This document shows, piece by piece, positions 16,633 through 24,827 of a stretch of DNA of 64,000 nt. Made by a program: the position numbers and the translations under genes. The stretch is from JAWXBM01 sp034440115. GTDB taxonomy: Bacteria > Pseudomonadota > Gammaproteobacteria > Xanthomonadales > SZUA-36. Numbering within the stretch: position 1 is the stretch's first letter; every line of letters begins with the position of its first letter. The DNA is taken from positions 34,928-98,927 of the forward strand of contig JAWXBM010000042.1 in NCBI GenBank assembly GCA_034440115.1. The letters run 5' to 3'. Under the pieces are notes generated by a model. It did no database searches and was not told where the DNA came from. It saw nothing but the letters and a program-made list of their open reading frames with translations.

Positions 16633-17706
16633 ATGAAAGCTTTAATTAATGCTCGTTTGAGCACAATTTCAACCGGCCTCATGCTCGCGGCCACATTGGG
16701 CTGGTGTAACTCGCTGCATGCCGAGCAACTGGAAGGAAAGTTTGCCGAAGGCATGCACCTGCTGATCACCGGTTCGGGCTCTGCTATGCCGGACCCGGAA
16801 CGTGCGGGTGCCAGCGCGGTGGTTACTGTGGATGGAAAAATCCTGCTGTTCGATTCCGGACGTGGCGTCATGGAAAACATGATCCGGGCCGGTATCAACC
16901 CGGTGAACGTGGACTATACATTTATCACACATCATCATTTCGACCACATCGCGTCCTACGACTATTTCATTTACTCCACCTGGATAGCCGGGCGCCAGGA
17001 AGTCATGCCGGTATTCGGACCGCCGGGAACCGTGGAAATGCATGAAGGTGCTCTTCACGGCATGCACAAAGCGGATTACAAGTTTGTGCAGTACATCGTT
17101 GAGAATTGGCCGCCCGACCAGGAAGTCCGGCCGAAAATGGAGCCACCGTTCGAGGTGAAAGATGTACGCGCTGGCCTGGTTCTCAAAACCGAGAACTTCA
17201 CCGTTACTGCGGTCGAAACACCACACTATCCCTATCCAGACCACATGAGTCTGGCGTACCGGGTAGATTCACGTCATGGATCCATCGTGATCAGTGGCGA
17301 TACTGGCCCTTCGAAGGAAGTTACTGTTCTGGCGCAGAATGCCGATATCCTGCTGCACGAAATGACCAAGCCGGATCCAGGAATGCTGAGCGGCGGAAAA
17401 TTCGCCAGCAAAGAGTTTCAAGACCCGACGAAAAAACGCCCGCAAACCGGCCACACTGCTCCCGCCGAACTCGGCAAGATCGCCACCGAAGCAGGTGTGA
17501 AGTTATTAATTGCTTACCACGTGAATCCACTCACCGGATCGGCTGCCATGATGGACATGATGAAGCTCTACACCGGAAAAGCAGCAGGGCTGCCCATCTG
17601 GTCCGAGTTCATACACAGCGTCAAGAAGGAGTTTGATGGGCCTTTCGTTCTGGCTGAGGATGGAATGGTCTTTTCTGTTGAACCTGAGGTTACGAAAAGT
17701 AATTGA
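16633..17706 (+). CDS. Exported metallo-beta-lactamase-fold hydrolase
   Basis: About 357 residues with a signal peptide (LMLAATLGWCNSLHA). The zinc site THHHFDHI (HxHxDH) is followed by ETPHYPYPDH, the bridging Asp in SGDTGPS and the last His in IAYHVNP. Organisation resembles RNase Z/arylsulfatase-like branches of the fold rather than true beta-lactamases. AGGA eight bases before 16633 favours that ATG over the one at 16624. It is divergent from one amidohydrolase gene and convergent with its paralogue, so the three probably act on one compound class in the periplasm. Confidence 0.82.
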   Translation: MKALINARLSTISTGLMLAATLGWCNSLHAEQLEGKFAEGMHLLITGSGSAMPDPERAGASAVVTVDGKILLFDSGRGVMENMIRAGINPVNVDYTFITHHHFDHIASYDYFIYSTWIAGRQEVMPVFGPPGTVEMHEGALHGMHKADYKFVQYIVENWPPDQEVRPKMEPPFEVKDVRAGLVLKTENFTVTAVETPHYPYPDHMSLAYRVDSRHGSIVISGDTGPSKEVTVLAQNADILLHEMTKPDPGMLSGGKFASKEFQDPTKKRPQTGHTAPAELGKIATEAGVKLLIAYHVNPLTGSAAMMDMMKLYTGKAAGLPIWSEFIHSVKKEFDGPFVLAEDGMVFSVEPEVTKSN

Positions 17707-17719
17707 TGGTTGAAACTAT

Positions 17720-19132
17720 TTATTTCACCTGGCGCCCGTTCATCACGACATGGACAACGCGGTGCTCCAGTAGCGCAATGCTTTGCAAGGGATCGCCGTC
17801 TACCACGATGATATCTGCCAGTTTTCCAACCGAAACCGTACCCAGTTGATCTGCAACCCCCTGCATTTGCGCGGGGCGCAGGGTTGCACTCTGAATGGCT
17901 TCCATGGGCGTCAATCCGGCCGCCACGAAATTTCGTAACTGCAATGGAATCGGCGAGTGGAAGTTCAACGGAGCACCGACATCGGTCGCCGCGATGAGCT
18001 GCTCACGCCCACCCGCCTTAATGAAGCGGGCTAATTTTTGCTGCGCAACTTTCACACGTTCCTCTGCACCTACTCCCCAAGGGATGGTATGCAATTGTTC
18101 CCAGTTACTGCGCAGATTTTCATAGACTTCCGGGGAGAACATTTCCTGAAACTTCGGATGCTCAACCACTTCGGGAAAGTGATTGGCATGCACATAAGCC
18201 TGTCGCATCGGCAATGTTGAGAGATACCAGGGTCCACGCAGAATATTGGCAGATGGCCCGCTGGCTATCGGCTTTACTCCACGCACGAGTTCTCGCAGCT
18301 CCTCTTCGCTGTTGAAGGCGAGAGCATCTGCGGTAAACAGTACGTGGATACGATCGACTCCTGCCTGGAGCAGCACGTCCGTTGCTCGTACGTGGCGGGA
18401 TTCCGCATCCACCCCCAATCCGGCGCCGTGAGCTGCCTCGACGATAGCGGACAATAGTGCGACATCCCAGATTTCTGCCCCGACGAAGATGTTGTCGGCG
18501 CCCATCTGTGCCAGTCGATCGGCCGCTGCGCGCGCATCTCGTTCTGTGCGGATCGTGAATCGGTTTTCGCCCCCGTCACTCTTTTTCACCTGGCTCAGAA
18601 TCGGACCAGACAAATAGATTCGCGGACCAGCAATCTCACCGTTGAGTATTCGGGACCGCAGAGCTCGTTGCTGTTCGTGAAGCGGGCTGTCCCATCCTTT
18701 CGCCGTGGAGGCGCAGTGGGTACAGAAATCCCTGAGTGAGGTGATACCTGCGTTCACAGATACTTTCGCAACTGCCGCCATGATCGCGTCAATCTGGTCT
18801 GCGAAACGGTTCTGGAATGCGCCTGGATCGGCTTCTCCGACGTGAAACAGATGCCCATGGGATTCCCACAAACCTGGCATTATGGTCATGCCATTGGTAT
18901 CAATGACCGGAGTCCCGGGCGGGACTTCAGTTAGCGATTCTTGGCCCACTCTGACGATGCGCTCGCCCGCAATCAGGATGACGGCATTTTCCAGAGGCGG
19001 GCCACCGTAGCCGTCGATAAGTCGGCCGCCCGCGAGCGCCAAAGTGATGCGGCCTGATGCTTCCTGCGCTAATGCCGTCGAGCTCGCGATGATTAAGCTC
19101 GCGACTAAGGCCCGCAATGCGACTGCAGACAT
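17720..19132 (-). CDS. Exported metal-dependent amidohydrolase, paralogue of 15032-16453
   Basis: About 470 residues with a signal peptide ending ASSTALAQ. It carries the same signature blocks as its paralogue: GLWESHGHLFHVGE, DAESRHVRATDVLLQAG, IHVLFTADALA, AATDVGAPLNFHSP and a C-terminal IIVVDGDPLQS. One difference is Val for Ala after the catalytic Asp. An insertion containing two cysteines (FCTHCAST) near residue 140 is absent from the paralogue. A GTG at 19138 is an alternative start. It is 63 bases downstream of the esterase gene and probably in the same transcript as it. Confidence 0.84.
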   Translation of the reverse strand: MSAVALRALVASLIIASSTALAQEASGRITLALAGGRLIDGYGGPPLENAVILIAGERIVRVGQESLTEVPPGTPVIDTNGMTIMPGLWESHGHLFHVGEADPGAFQNRFADQIDAIMAAVAKVSVNAGITSLRDFCTHCASTAKGWDSPLHEQQRALRSRILNGEIAGPRIYLSGPILSQVKKSDGGENRFTIRTERDARAAADRLAQMGADNIFVGAEIWDVALLSAIVEAAHGAGLGVDAESRHVRATDVLLQAGVDRIHVLFTADALAFNSEEELRELVRGVKPIASGPSANILRGPWYLSTLPMRQAYVHANHFPEVVEHPKFQEMFSPEVYENLRSNWEQLHTIPWGVGAEERVKVAQQKLARFIKAGGREQLIAATDVGAPLNFHSPIPLQLRNFVAAGLTPMEAIQSATLRPAQMQGVADQLGTVSVGKLADIIVVDGDPLQSIALLEHRVVHVVMNGRQVK

Positions 19133-19201
19133 AAACACTTCAGAGCCCTTCTGCAGGAGGAAGGGGTGACATGTAAAACAGCCGCGAACTCAGGGTTGAC
19201 A

Positions 19202-20122
19202 CTACTTTCTGATCATTTCCAGGGCGCTCTTGAAGAGTTCGCTGTCCGGATTTGCCAGCGACAACGCCGTATCTTTGTGATCCTCACCATCCAGGACCAG
19301 GAAGCGAACGTTAACCCCCGCCGCAGTCAACTGATCGGCCAATTCCTGCGACGATGCTACGTAGGCCTCGGTCGATCCGACGGCCACCACAGCGGTCGGC
19401 GCGGGGTCCACGATGTGCAGGATGGGACTGGCCTGCTCGCGCAGCTCAGGCGTCGGCGCGTAAGCGTACACCTCTCCGGGCCTTCCTCGCTCGCGGATGT
19501 CGTAAGGTCCGCTGATCGGCAGAATTCCTTTCAATGCCGCAGTGGGAATACCGGCCTCGGTCATCCACGACCGGTCAACGCCAATATCAGCCGAAAGAAT
19601 GGCGCCGGCTGAGTGTCCACCCACGTAAAGCGATTCAGCATCGCCACCATATTGCCCAACGTTTTCGTAAAGCCATTTGACTGCATTTTTCGCGTCGGTG
19701 GGCTGATCAGGATAGTGAAAGCCGTCGTCTGTCAGGCGATAGCTGGCGACTGCCGTGATGATGCCCTGCTTCACGAATGGCTCCGCCACCGCGCCGTAGT
19801 GCGCCCGGTCACCCTCGCGAAAGCCGCCGCCGTGCAGAAACAGAAATACAGGCGCAGATGTGACGTCTCCTTGCGGCAAGTAAAGGTCGAGCTTTTGCTT
19901 CGGATCAGTTCCGTAGGCCAGATCAAGATGATGCGGAAAAGTCTTTCTAACTTCGGCCGTTCGCGCATCCATGATGTTGTAAAACCCCGCCCAGTCGATC
20001 TCGAACTCATCGGGATGGCTGACGGTGTAATAGCTTGAGCTGTCTTGAGCCATCAGCGTAGGGAGGGTGAATATCGACAAAACACAGAAAAGCAGGAAAG
20101 TAGATCTCGCATTCAAACTCAT
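19202..20122 (-). CDS. Exported alpha/beta-hydrolase (carboxylesterase, BD-FAE/HSL-like)
   Basis: About 306 residues. A signal peptide ends near PTLMAQ. The oxyanion motif FLHGGGF and nucleophile elbow GGHSAGA are clear, and GEDHKD near the C-terminus holds the likely catalytic His, with an Asp in the preceding strand. This is an esterase of the feruloyl-esterase/hormone-sensitive-lipase branch. GGAG six bases upstream sets the start at 20122; the frame extends further but without a signal peptide. It follows the LysR gene by 49 bases. Confidence 0.83.
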   Translation of the reverse strand: MSLNARSTFLLFCVLSIFTLPTLMAQDSSSYYTVSHPDEFEIDWAGFYNIMDARTAEVRKTFPHHLDLAYGTDPKQKLDLYLPQGDVTSAPVFLFLHGGGFREGDRAHYGAVAEPFVKQGIITAVASYRLTDDGFHYPDQPTDAKNAVKWLYENVGQYGGDAESLYVGGHSAGAILSADIGVDRSWMTEAGIPTAALKGILPISGPYDIRERGRPGEVYAYAPTPELREQASPILHIVDPAPTAVVAVGSTEAYVASSQELADQLTAAGVNVRFLVLDGEDHKDTALSLANPDSELFKSALEMIRK

Positions 20123-20171
20123 TGGATTCTCCATCATTGGGCAGGCCGGACGCCATCCGTTGCATAAAAAA

Positions 20172-21089
20172 TTACGGTTCATGATTGCTCGAAAAGGATT
20201 TTTTCAGATATCCCTCTACAGTAATCAGCAATTGGTATGCGCTGGGAGAGAGTTGACGCCCCACGCGCGTAATCAGGCTGATATGAGTGGAATTCAAAAC
20301 GGCGCTGTCAGTGGGAATGGCGCACAATTTGCCTTGCGAAAGCTCCGGTTGCGCCAGAAAGTCGGGAAGGATCGTGAGGCCTCTGCCGTACTTCGCAAAA
20401 TCCTTCAGCAAGGTCATTGAATTGGTCACCAGACTGGGCTCGATGAACATGCCCTGTTCATGTTCCGCGAGGTGAATGATCTGGCGGATACGAAAGGACT
20501 CTTCAGGCAGACCGACACTGAATTTATTGAGTTCTTCGAGCGTCAGGACTTTCTTGCGGCAGACTTCATGATCGGGGTGCGCGGTAACATGAAGAGGTTG
20601 CAAGACCTTGGATCGCGCTTTCACTTTCGGATCCCTGGGAGTGTCGAATATCAATCCGAAATGGGCCTCATCGTCGCGTACCAGTGCAACCGAACTGTTG
20701 GTGCCAGACACCTTTACACTGACGAATACACCCGGATAGTTCTGCATGAACTGCTGCAGCAGCATGCTGAATTCGTCCGTGATAAACGCTTCACCCACAG
20801 CGAGATCAATTTTGCCACTGCGTATACTGCGCAACTCACCAATGCGCGATAGAAAAACTTCATCATGAGCCTGTCGTTCGCGATAGAACGTGCAGGCCAA
20901 TTGGCCCGCTTCAGTGAGTTTGATTCCTCGGCGATTTTTCTCGATTAGTGAGATGCCGAGTTCTTTCTCGAAGCTGGTGATCTGCCGGCTGATGGAGGAA
21001 GTTGCCACATCAAGTTCCTCGCTTGCTGCGCGCATGGTTCCTTGCCGTGCAGATTCGTAGAGGTACTTCAGAGGAATTTCATTCACCAT
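20172..21089 (-). CDS. LysR-family transcriptional regulator
   Basis: 305 residues. The N-terminal helix-turn-helix (about 5-63, ATSSISRQITSFEKELGISLIEK) is followed by a periplasmic-binding-like effector domain. It heads a minus-strand unit with the esterase and amidohydrolase, unlike the usual divergent LysR arrangement, and lies convergent-free beside the MFS gene on the same strand. A T-N11-A-type palindrome 33 bases upstream could be its own binding site. Probably controls part of the accessory island. Confidence 0.88.
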   Translation of the reverse strand: MVNEIPLKYLYESARQGTMRAASEELDVATSSISRQITSFEKELGISLIEKNRRGIKLTEAGQLACTFYRERQAHDEVFLSRIGELRSIRSGKIDLAVGEAFITDEFSMLLQQFMQNYPGVFVSVKVSGTNSSVALVRDDEAHFGLIFDTPRDPKVKARSKVLQPLHVTAHPDHEVCRKKVLTLEELNKFSVGLPEESFRIRQIIHLAEHEQGMFIEPSLVTNSMTLLKDFAKYGRGLTILPDFLAQPELSQGKLCAIPTDSAVLNSTHISLITRVGRQLSPSAYQLLITVEGYLKKSFSSNHEP

Positions 21090-21121
21090 GTTGCTACTTT
21101 GATTGCGAGAAAGACAACGTA

Positions 21122-21138
21122 AACAATTCTATATTGTT
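21122..21138. promoter_or_regulatory. LysR-type box upstream of the lysR gene
   Basis: AACAAT-N5-ATTGTT is a perfect inverted repeat with the T-N11-A-like geometry of LysR sites. It lies 33-49 bases upstream of the lysR ATG, suggesting autoregulation. Confidence 0.45.
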
Positions 21139-21381
21139 ATTTGCACAATTTCTAATTTTCATGAGGGCATCAAGTTTCACCGTCAAATGTGTCTATTCGC
21201 CAGTTGGTAGCTAGCTTGGTTGGTCAAGGTTCGAGTGGCCTTTGCCAACTGAGCTGGATGGCCTCCAGACTTGCTACATCCGGGATGATTTCCGTTCCAC
21301 CTGCCGGGAATTCGTTCCGTTGGAGAATGATCGGTCCGCAAGCGAGCATCAGTGCTTGAAAAGACCTGTCAGGTTTCATTT

Positions 21382-22677
21382 TCAGCCTGATTTGGATCGA
21401 ATGGTGTACAGCATGTCTTGGCGTACAAAGAACAGGCCCAGAATGCTCAAGGCAGTGGTAACGGACAGGTAGTGCGCTGGAGCCAGTAAAATTCCCTTGT
21501 CCAGCATCCAGGTCACGAGCACCGAGGACATGCCGACGAACAACAAGGTGCTGAGGCTGTTGTTCACGGACAGACAGGTTCCCCGGACTTCAGGCGGAAA
21601 CAGTTGCGCCTTGAAAGCAAGGTTGACCGAACAGAACGGTGCGCTGACGACGCCCAGCGTCGCCTGAGCCAGCAGTAGCGTTCCCAAGCTTGGTGTAGTC
21701 GTCAAGAACATGAAACAGGGATAGATCACCAGCAATGTCAGGGCTGCTGAAATGAGCATGGCCTGCTTGAAACCGATCCGGTCTGCGATATGGCCACCGT
21801 AGGTATTGGCGGCGATGGTTAGCAAAGCGCTGACGATTCCGGCAATAGTAACGTCGGCAATTGTGAGCTCGAGTTGCGACATGGCATAGGCAGGCATGAA
21901 CAGGAAGATCACCAGAGCCGAGCTGTTGTGCAATATCCCGCTCCAGGTGCCGAGAAAAACCCGGTACTTGTAGCTTTTGAGCGCGAACATGATCGGGTTG
22001 CTGTTCCTCATCTGCTCGCGCTTGGCCTCGTAGTCAGCGGTCTCTTCGCCAAAACGTTGCAGCCACAAGCCTAGCAGACCGAATGGCAACGCAAGCAGGA
22101 ATGGAATTCTCCAGGCCCAGTTGCTGGCCTGCGCTTCCGAAGCGGTGAGTATGACCGTGCCGCACAGGATGGCGATCAGGAATGAACCCACTGAAGCACT
22201 CTGCTTAGCGCTGACAAACAGCCCACGATTTCGTTCCGGAACCAGCTCTGCTATGTAAAGAGTACCGGTACCGGTCGCGCCCCCGGCAGCCAAGCCGTGC
22301 AGCATCCTGGTCAATACCACGATAACCGATGCAGCAACACCGATGGTTTCAAAGGTGGGTAACAAACCAATCATACCGGTGGCCGTGCACATGACGATCA
22401 CGATCAAAGTTACGGACAGCTTACGTCCCAACTTGTCCGCCAGCGCTCCCAGCAACAGTGCTCCCAATGGCCTTGTCACATAGCCCGCAGCGAAAGCACT
22501 CATGGCCAGAAGCAGTGAACTGGGGCCGGAACCGGTGGCGAAGAACTTCGCTCCGATCACTACCGCATAAACAGCGAATACCGTGGCGTCATAACCCTCA
22601 ATGACGGCGGCAACAATGGACAATGCCAGCGAACGCTTGGTCCGCTGGGACATAGGAGGATGCGTTTCTTGAGTCAT
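21382..22677 (-). CDS. MFS transporter, metabolite:H+ symporter (MHS) type
   Basis: About 431 residues, 12 predicted helices. Family marks include VAAVIEGYDATVFAVYA in helix 1, the loop 2-3 motif GALADKLGRKLS and LHGLAAGGATGTGTLYIAELVPERNRG before helix 5. MHS transporters import organic acids, aromatic acids or betaines with protons. It lies 79 bases after the TauD-like gene on the same strand and may be its last operon member. An in-frame TTG six bases further upstream is a weaker start. Confidence 0.86.
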   Translation of the reverse strand: MTQETHPPMSQRTKRSLALSIVAAVIEGYDATVFAVYAVVIGAKFFATGSGPSSLLLAMSAFAAGYVTRPLGALLLGALADKLGRKLSVTLIVIVMCTATGMIGLLPTFETIGVAASVIVVLTRMLHGLAAGGATGTGTLYIAELVPERNRGLFVSAKQSASVGSFLIAILCGTVILTASEAQASNWAWRIPFLLALPFGLLGLWLQRFGEETADYEAKREQMRNSNPIMFALKSYKYRVFLGTWSGILHNSSALVIFLFMPAYAMSQLELTIADVTIAGIVSALLTIAANTYGGHIADRIGFKQAMLISAALTLLVIYPCFMFLTTTPSLGTLLLAQATLGVVSAPFCSVNLAFKAQLFPPEVRGTCLSVNNSLSTLLFVGMSSVLVTWMLDKGILLAPAHYLSVTTALSILGLFFVRQDMLYTIRSKSG

Positions 22678-22756
22678 CGCCAAGGTATGTTCGACAACGT
22701 GTACGAAAACGTGTGTGACAGACTTTCATACTTAGCGACTGCGTGAAATTGCACCC

Positions 22757-23620
22757 TCACCAGCTCGGGATATCCCTGCCAGCAATGATGACCCGTTCCA
22801 TGACGCGCTCTTGATCCCCGTAATCGTAAACGCCGTAGTGCAAAGTGCGCCGTTCGTCCCACATGCCGATGGCGTTTTTCGACCAGCGGAACCTCAAGGT
22901 GTTTTCCGGGCGTAGAATCTCCTGGTGTAGCCTGGCTAGCAGTTCTCTGCTTTCAGCATTGGACAGGCCGACAATCGATTCCGCCAGGGCCGGATTGACG
23001 AACAAATACCTTCGCCCTGTTTCCGGATGGATTGGCGCTATCGGGTGCGCAATCATGGGGTATTCCTTGCGCAGTTCCCTCACACGGGTCAGTCGTCTTT
23101 CGCGCTCCTCTCCACTTTGGTAGTGCGCCCCGATGCGCGAAGAATCGTGAACCAGATAGAGCTCATCGATCCTGGACTTGAGATCGTCCGGCAGATTCCC
23201 ATACGCCCGTTCGCCATCGGCCCACATGGTATCGCCACCGACATCGGGTACGACGCGTGAACGCAGGACGGCGGCAAATGGTGGCCGTGTCAGCCAGGCG
23301 AGATCGGTGTGCCAGATATCGGCTCTTGCATACTTGGATTTCAGGCCCTGTATCGCCGGATTTTCCGCAGAACTGAATACGGGGTATTCCTGAATGTCGC
23401 CAAACAGCCGCGCGAAATCGACTTGATTCTCCGTCGTGATGTCTTGGTCCCGAAAGAAAATCACCTTGTACTTGATAAACGCCGAGCGGATCTTGTCGAA
23501 CGTGGCAGGCGGTAAAGGATGCCGCAGATCTACATTGGAAATTTCCGCTCCGAAGGCAGGCTGAATAGGCTGAATTAGAACTTCATCGTTATCAGCGACC
23601 ATGCGCGGATTAGCGACCAT
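22757..23620 (-). CDS. TauD/TfdA-family 2-oxoglutarate-dependent dioxygenase
   Basis: About 287 residues from the ATG at 23620, which has AGGAG six bases upstream; the frame stays open for some 80 codons more but into the M14 gene. The iron ligands WHTD (H-x-D) and the distal His in RTLHYGVYDYG are present, with Arg in ERVMERV for 2-oxoglutarate. Members hydroxylate or cleave sulfonates, aryloxy acids and many small acids. It starts 19 bases after the M14 carboxypeptidase gene, so the products probably act in sequence. Substrate unknown. Confidence 0.86.
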   Translation of the reverse strand: MVANPRMVADNDEVLIQPIQPAFGAEISNVDLRHPLPPATFDKIRSAFIKYKVIFFRDQDITTENQVDFARLFGDIQEYPVFSSAENPAIQGLKSKYARADIWHTDLAWLTRPPFAAVLRSRVVPDVGGDTMWADGERAYGNLPDDLKSRIDELYLVHDSSRIGAHYQSGEERERRLTRVRELRKEYPMIAHPIAPIHPETGRRYLFVNPALAESIVGLSNAESRELLARLHQEILRPENTLRFRWSKNAIGMWDERRTLHYGVYDYGDQERVMERVIIAGRDIPSW

Positions 23621-23639
23621 GGAAATCTCCTGGCTCATT

Positions 23640-24803
23640 TCATCGAAGCTGGTCGATGATTTTATAAAGAACGCTGGGAAGCGTGCCACCAAAAGCAGTT
23701 GAACGCTGCGGAGACCAGCCAGAAACCGGGTCGGTGCGCCAGGTGGTGTCCTTGAAAGGCTGTTCCAGCAGGACTGAAAGGCAATTGAATCGCTCGGCGA
23801 TCCAATTCCATGCCATGCTGAGGTCAGCTTCGGCTGGAGGACCCCCTGGATAGGGATGACCACGTTCGTATTCCGGGGTGATGCTCGCCCAGGCGTCCTT
23901 CAGGGTATCGAAAAGGCCATCGAGGCGGGGCGATTTCGAAGGAATTTCCAAGGGACCTCCCAGGAAATTGCAGCGCAGTTCGCGGTCGCCATGACAGTCG
24001 ATGGAAAAGTCGACACCCTTCTCTTCCATGGCCTGTCGCACCAGAAATACCTCCGGTGTCTGCTTGGGGTCTGGCTCCTGCCAGGCACGGTTCAGATTAT
24101 GACCTGTGGCATTGTTGCGGGTGTATGCCCGCTGAGTACCATCCGGATTCATGCTGGGAACGACGTAAAACACTGCTTTTTCCAGCAAGGCTGCAACGAC
24201 AGGGTCCCAGGTTTCCAGCATCCGCTCAAGGAAGCCCTCCACGAAAAAGCTACTCATCGACTCTGAAGGATGCTGACGCGCCATGATCCAGCAAGCCCGC
24301 TTGTTCAGGCCGGAGGTGCCCAGGGTTATGAGATCAAGATCGTGCCCGTCGACGGTACGTCCCAGGCAGGATACCCGAACGTGCGGGAAGCTTTGTATTT
24401 TGGCAACCAGACGGTGGATCCTGGCCAGACCATAAGGTGGCCAGGACGCGTAATAGCAGATGTCATGTTCCGGGCGATGCGAGAAGTTGTACACACCGTC
24501 TTCATAAGTTCCAGGAACCCGGAACCATTCCGTCAGATCGTAGGAAGCCATTGCACCGGGCGTGTTCCAGCAATGCTCATCGTCAGTGCGGCCAGCGAGA
24601 CGTTTGGCCACGCTTTCACCGGCATTGATAATTCGAAACCGGCAATCACTTCCGCGCAATCCGATTGCGCGGAAGTGATAGTAGAACATGACCGTGAGCT
24701 CATCGTCTTTCAGCAGCCGTAACTGGATGTCGCCGGGATCCTGGGCGGAAACAACTTCGATGCTGCCTTCTGGAATGGCGCCGCTGACGCTAACTCCTTT
24801 CAA
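23640..24803 (-). CDS. M14-family zinc carboxypeptidase (cytosolic/Nna1-like)
   Basis: 387 residues, no signal peptide. An N-terminal beta domain (about 1-115, EGSIEVVSAQDPGDIQLRL) typical of cytosolic carboxypeptidases precedes the peptidase domain. Zinc ligands are His178 and Glu181 in RQHPSES and His271 in DCHGD. SMNPDG and NLNRAW help bind substrate, and a glutamate in LLEQP is the likely general base. The start appears to be TTG at 24803, as family similarity begins there and no ATG is near. It is 24 bases after the TonB receptor gene. Confidence 0.83.
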   Translation of the reverse strand: MKGVSVSGAIPEGSIEVVSAQDPGDIQLRLLKDDELTVMFYYHFRAIGLRGSDCRFRIINAGESVAKRLAGRTDDEHCWNTPGAMASYDLTEWFRVPGTYEDGVYNFSHRPEHDICYYASWPPYGLARIHRLVAKIQSFPHVRVSCLGRTVDGHDLDLITLGTSGLNKRACWIMARQHPSESMSSFFVEGFLERMLETWDPVVAALLEKAVFYVVPSMNPDGTQRAYTRNNATGHNLNRAWQEPDPKQTPEVFLVRQAMEEKGVDFSIDCHGDRELRCNFLGGPLEIPSKSPRLDGLFDTLKDAWASITPEYERGHPYPGGPPAEADLSMAWNWIAERFNCLSVLLEQPFKDTTWRTDPVSGWSPQRSTAFGGTLPSVLYKIIDQLR

Positions 24804-24827
24804 AAACCTGCTCGATCCAACGAGATG

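Noticed and set aside
23621..23863. N-terminal extension of the TauD-like protein
   Set aside because: It overlaps the M14 gene and lacks dioxygenase similarity; AGGAG supports the start at 23620.
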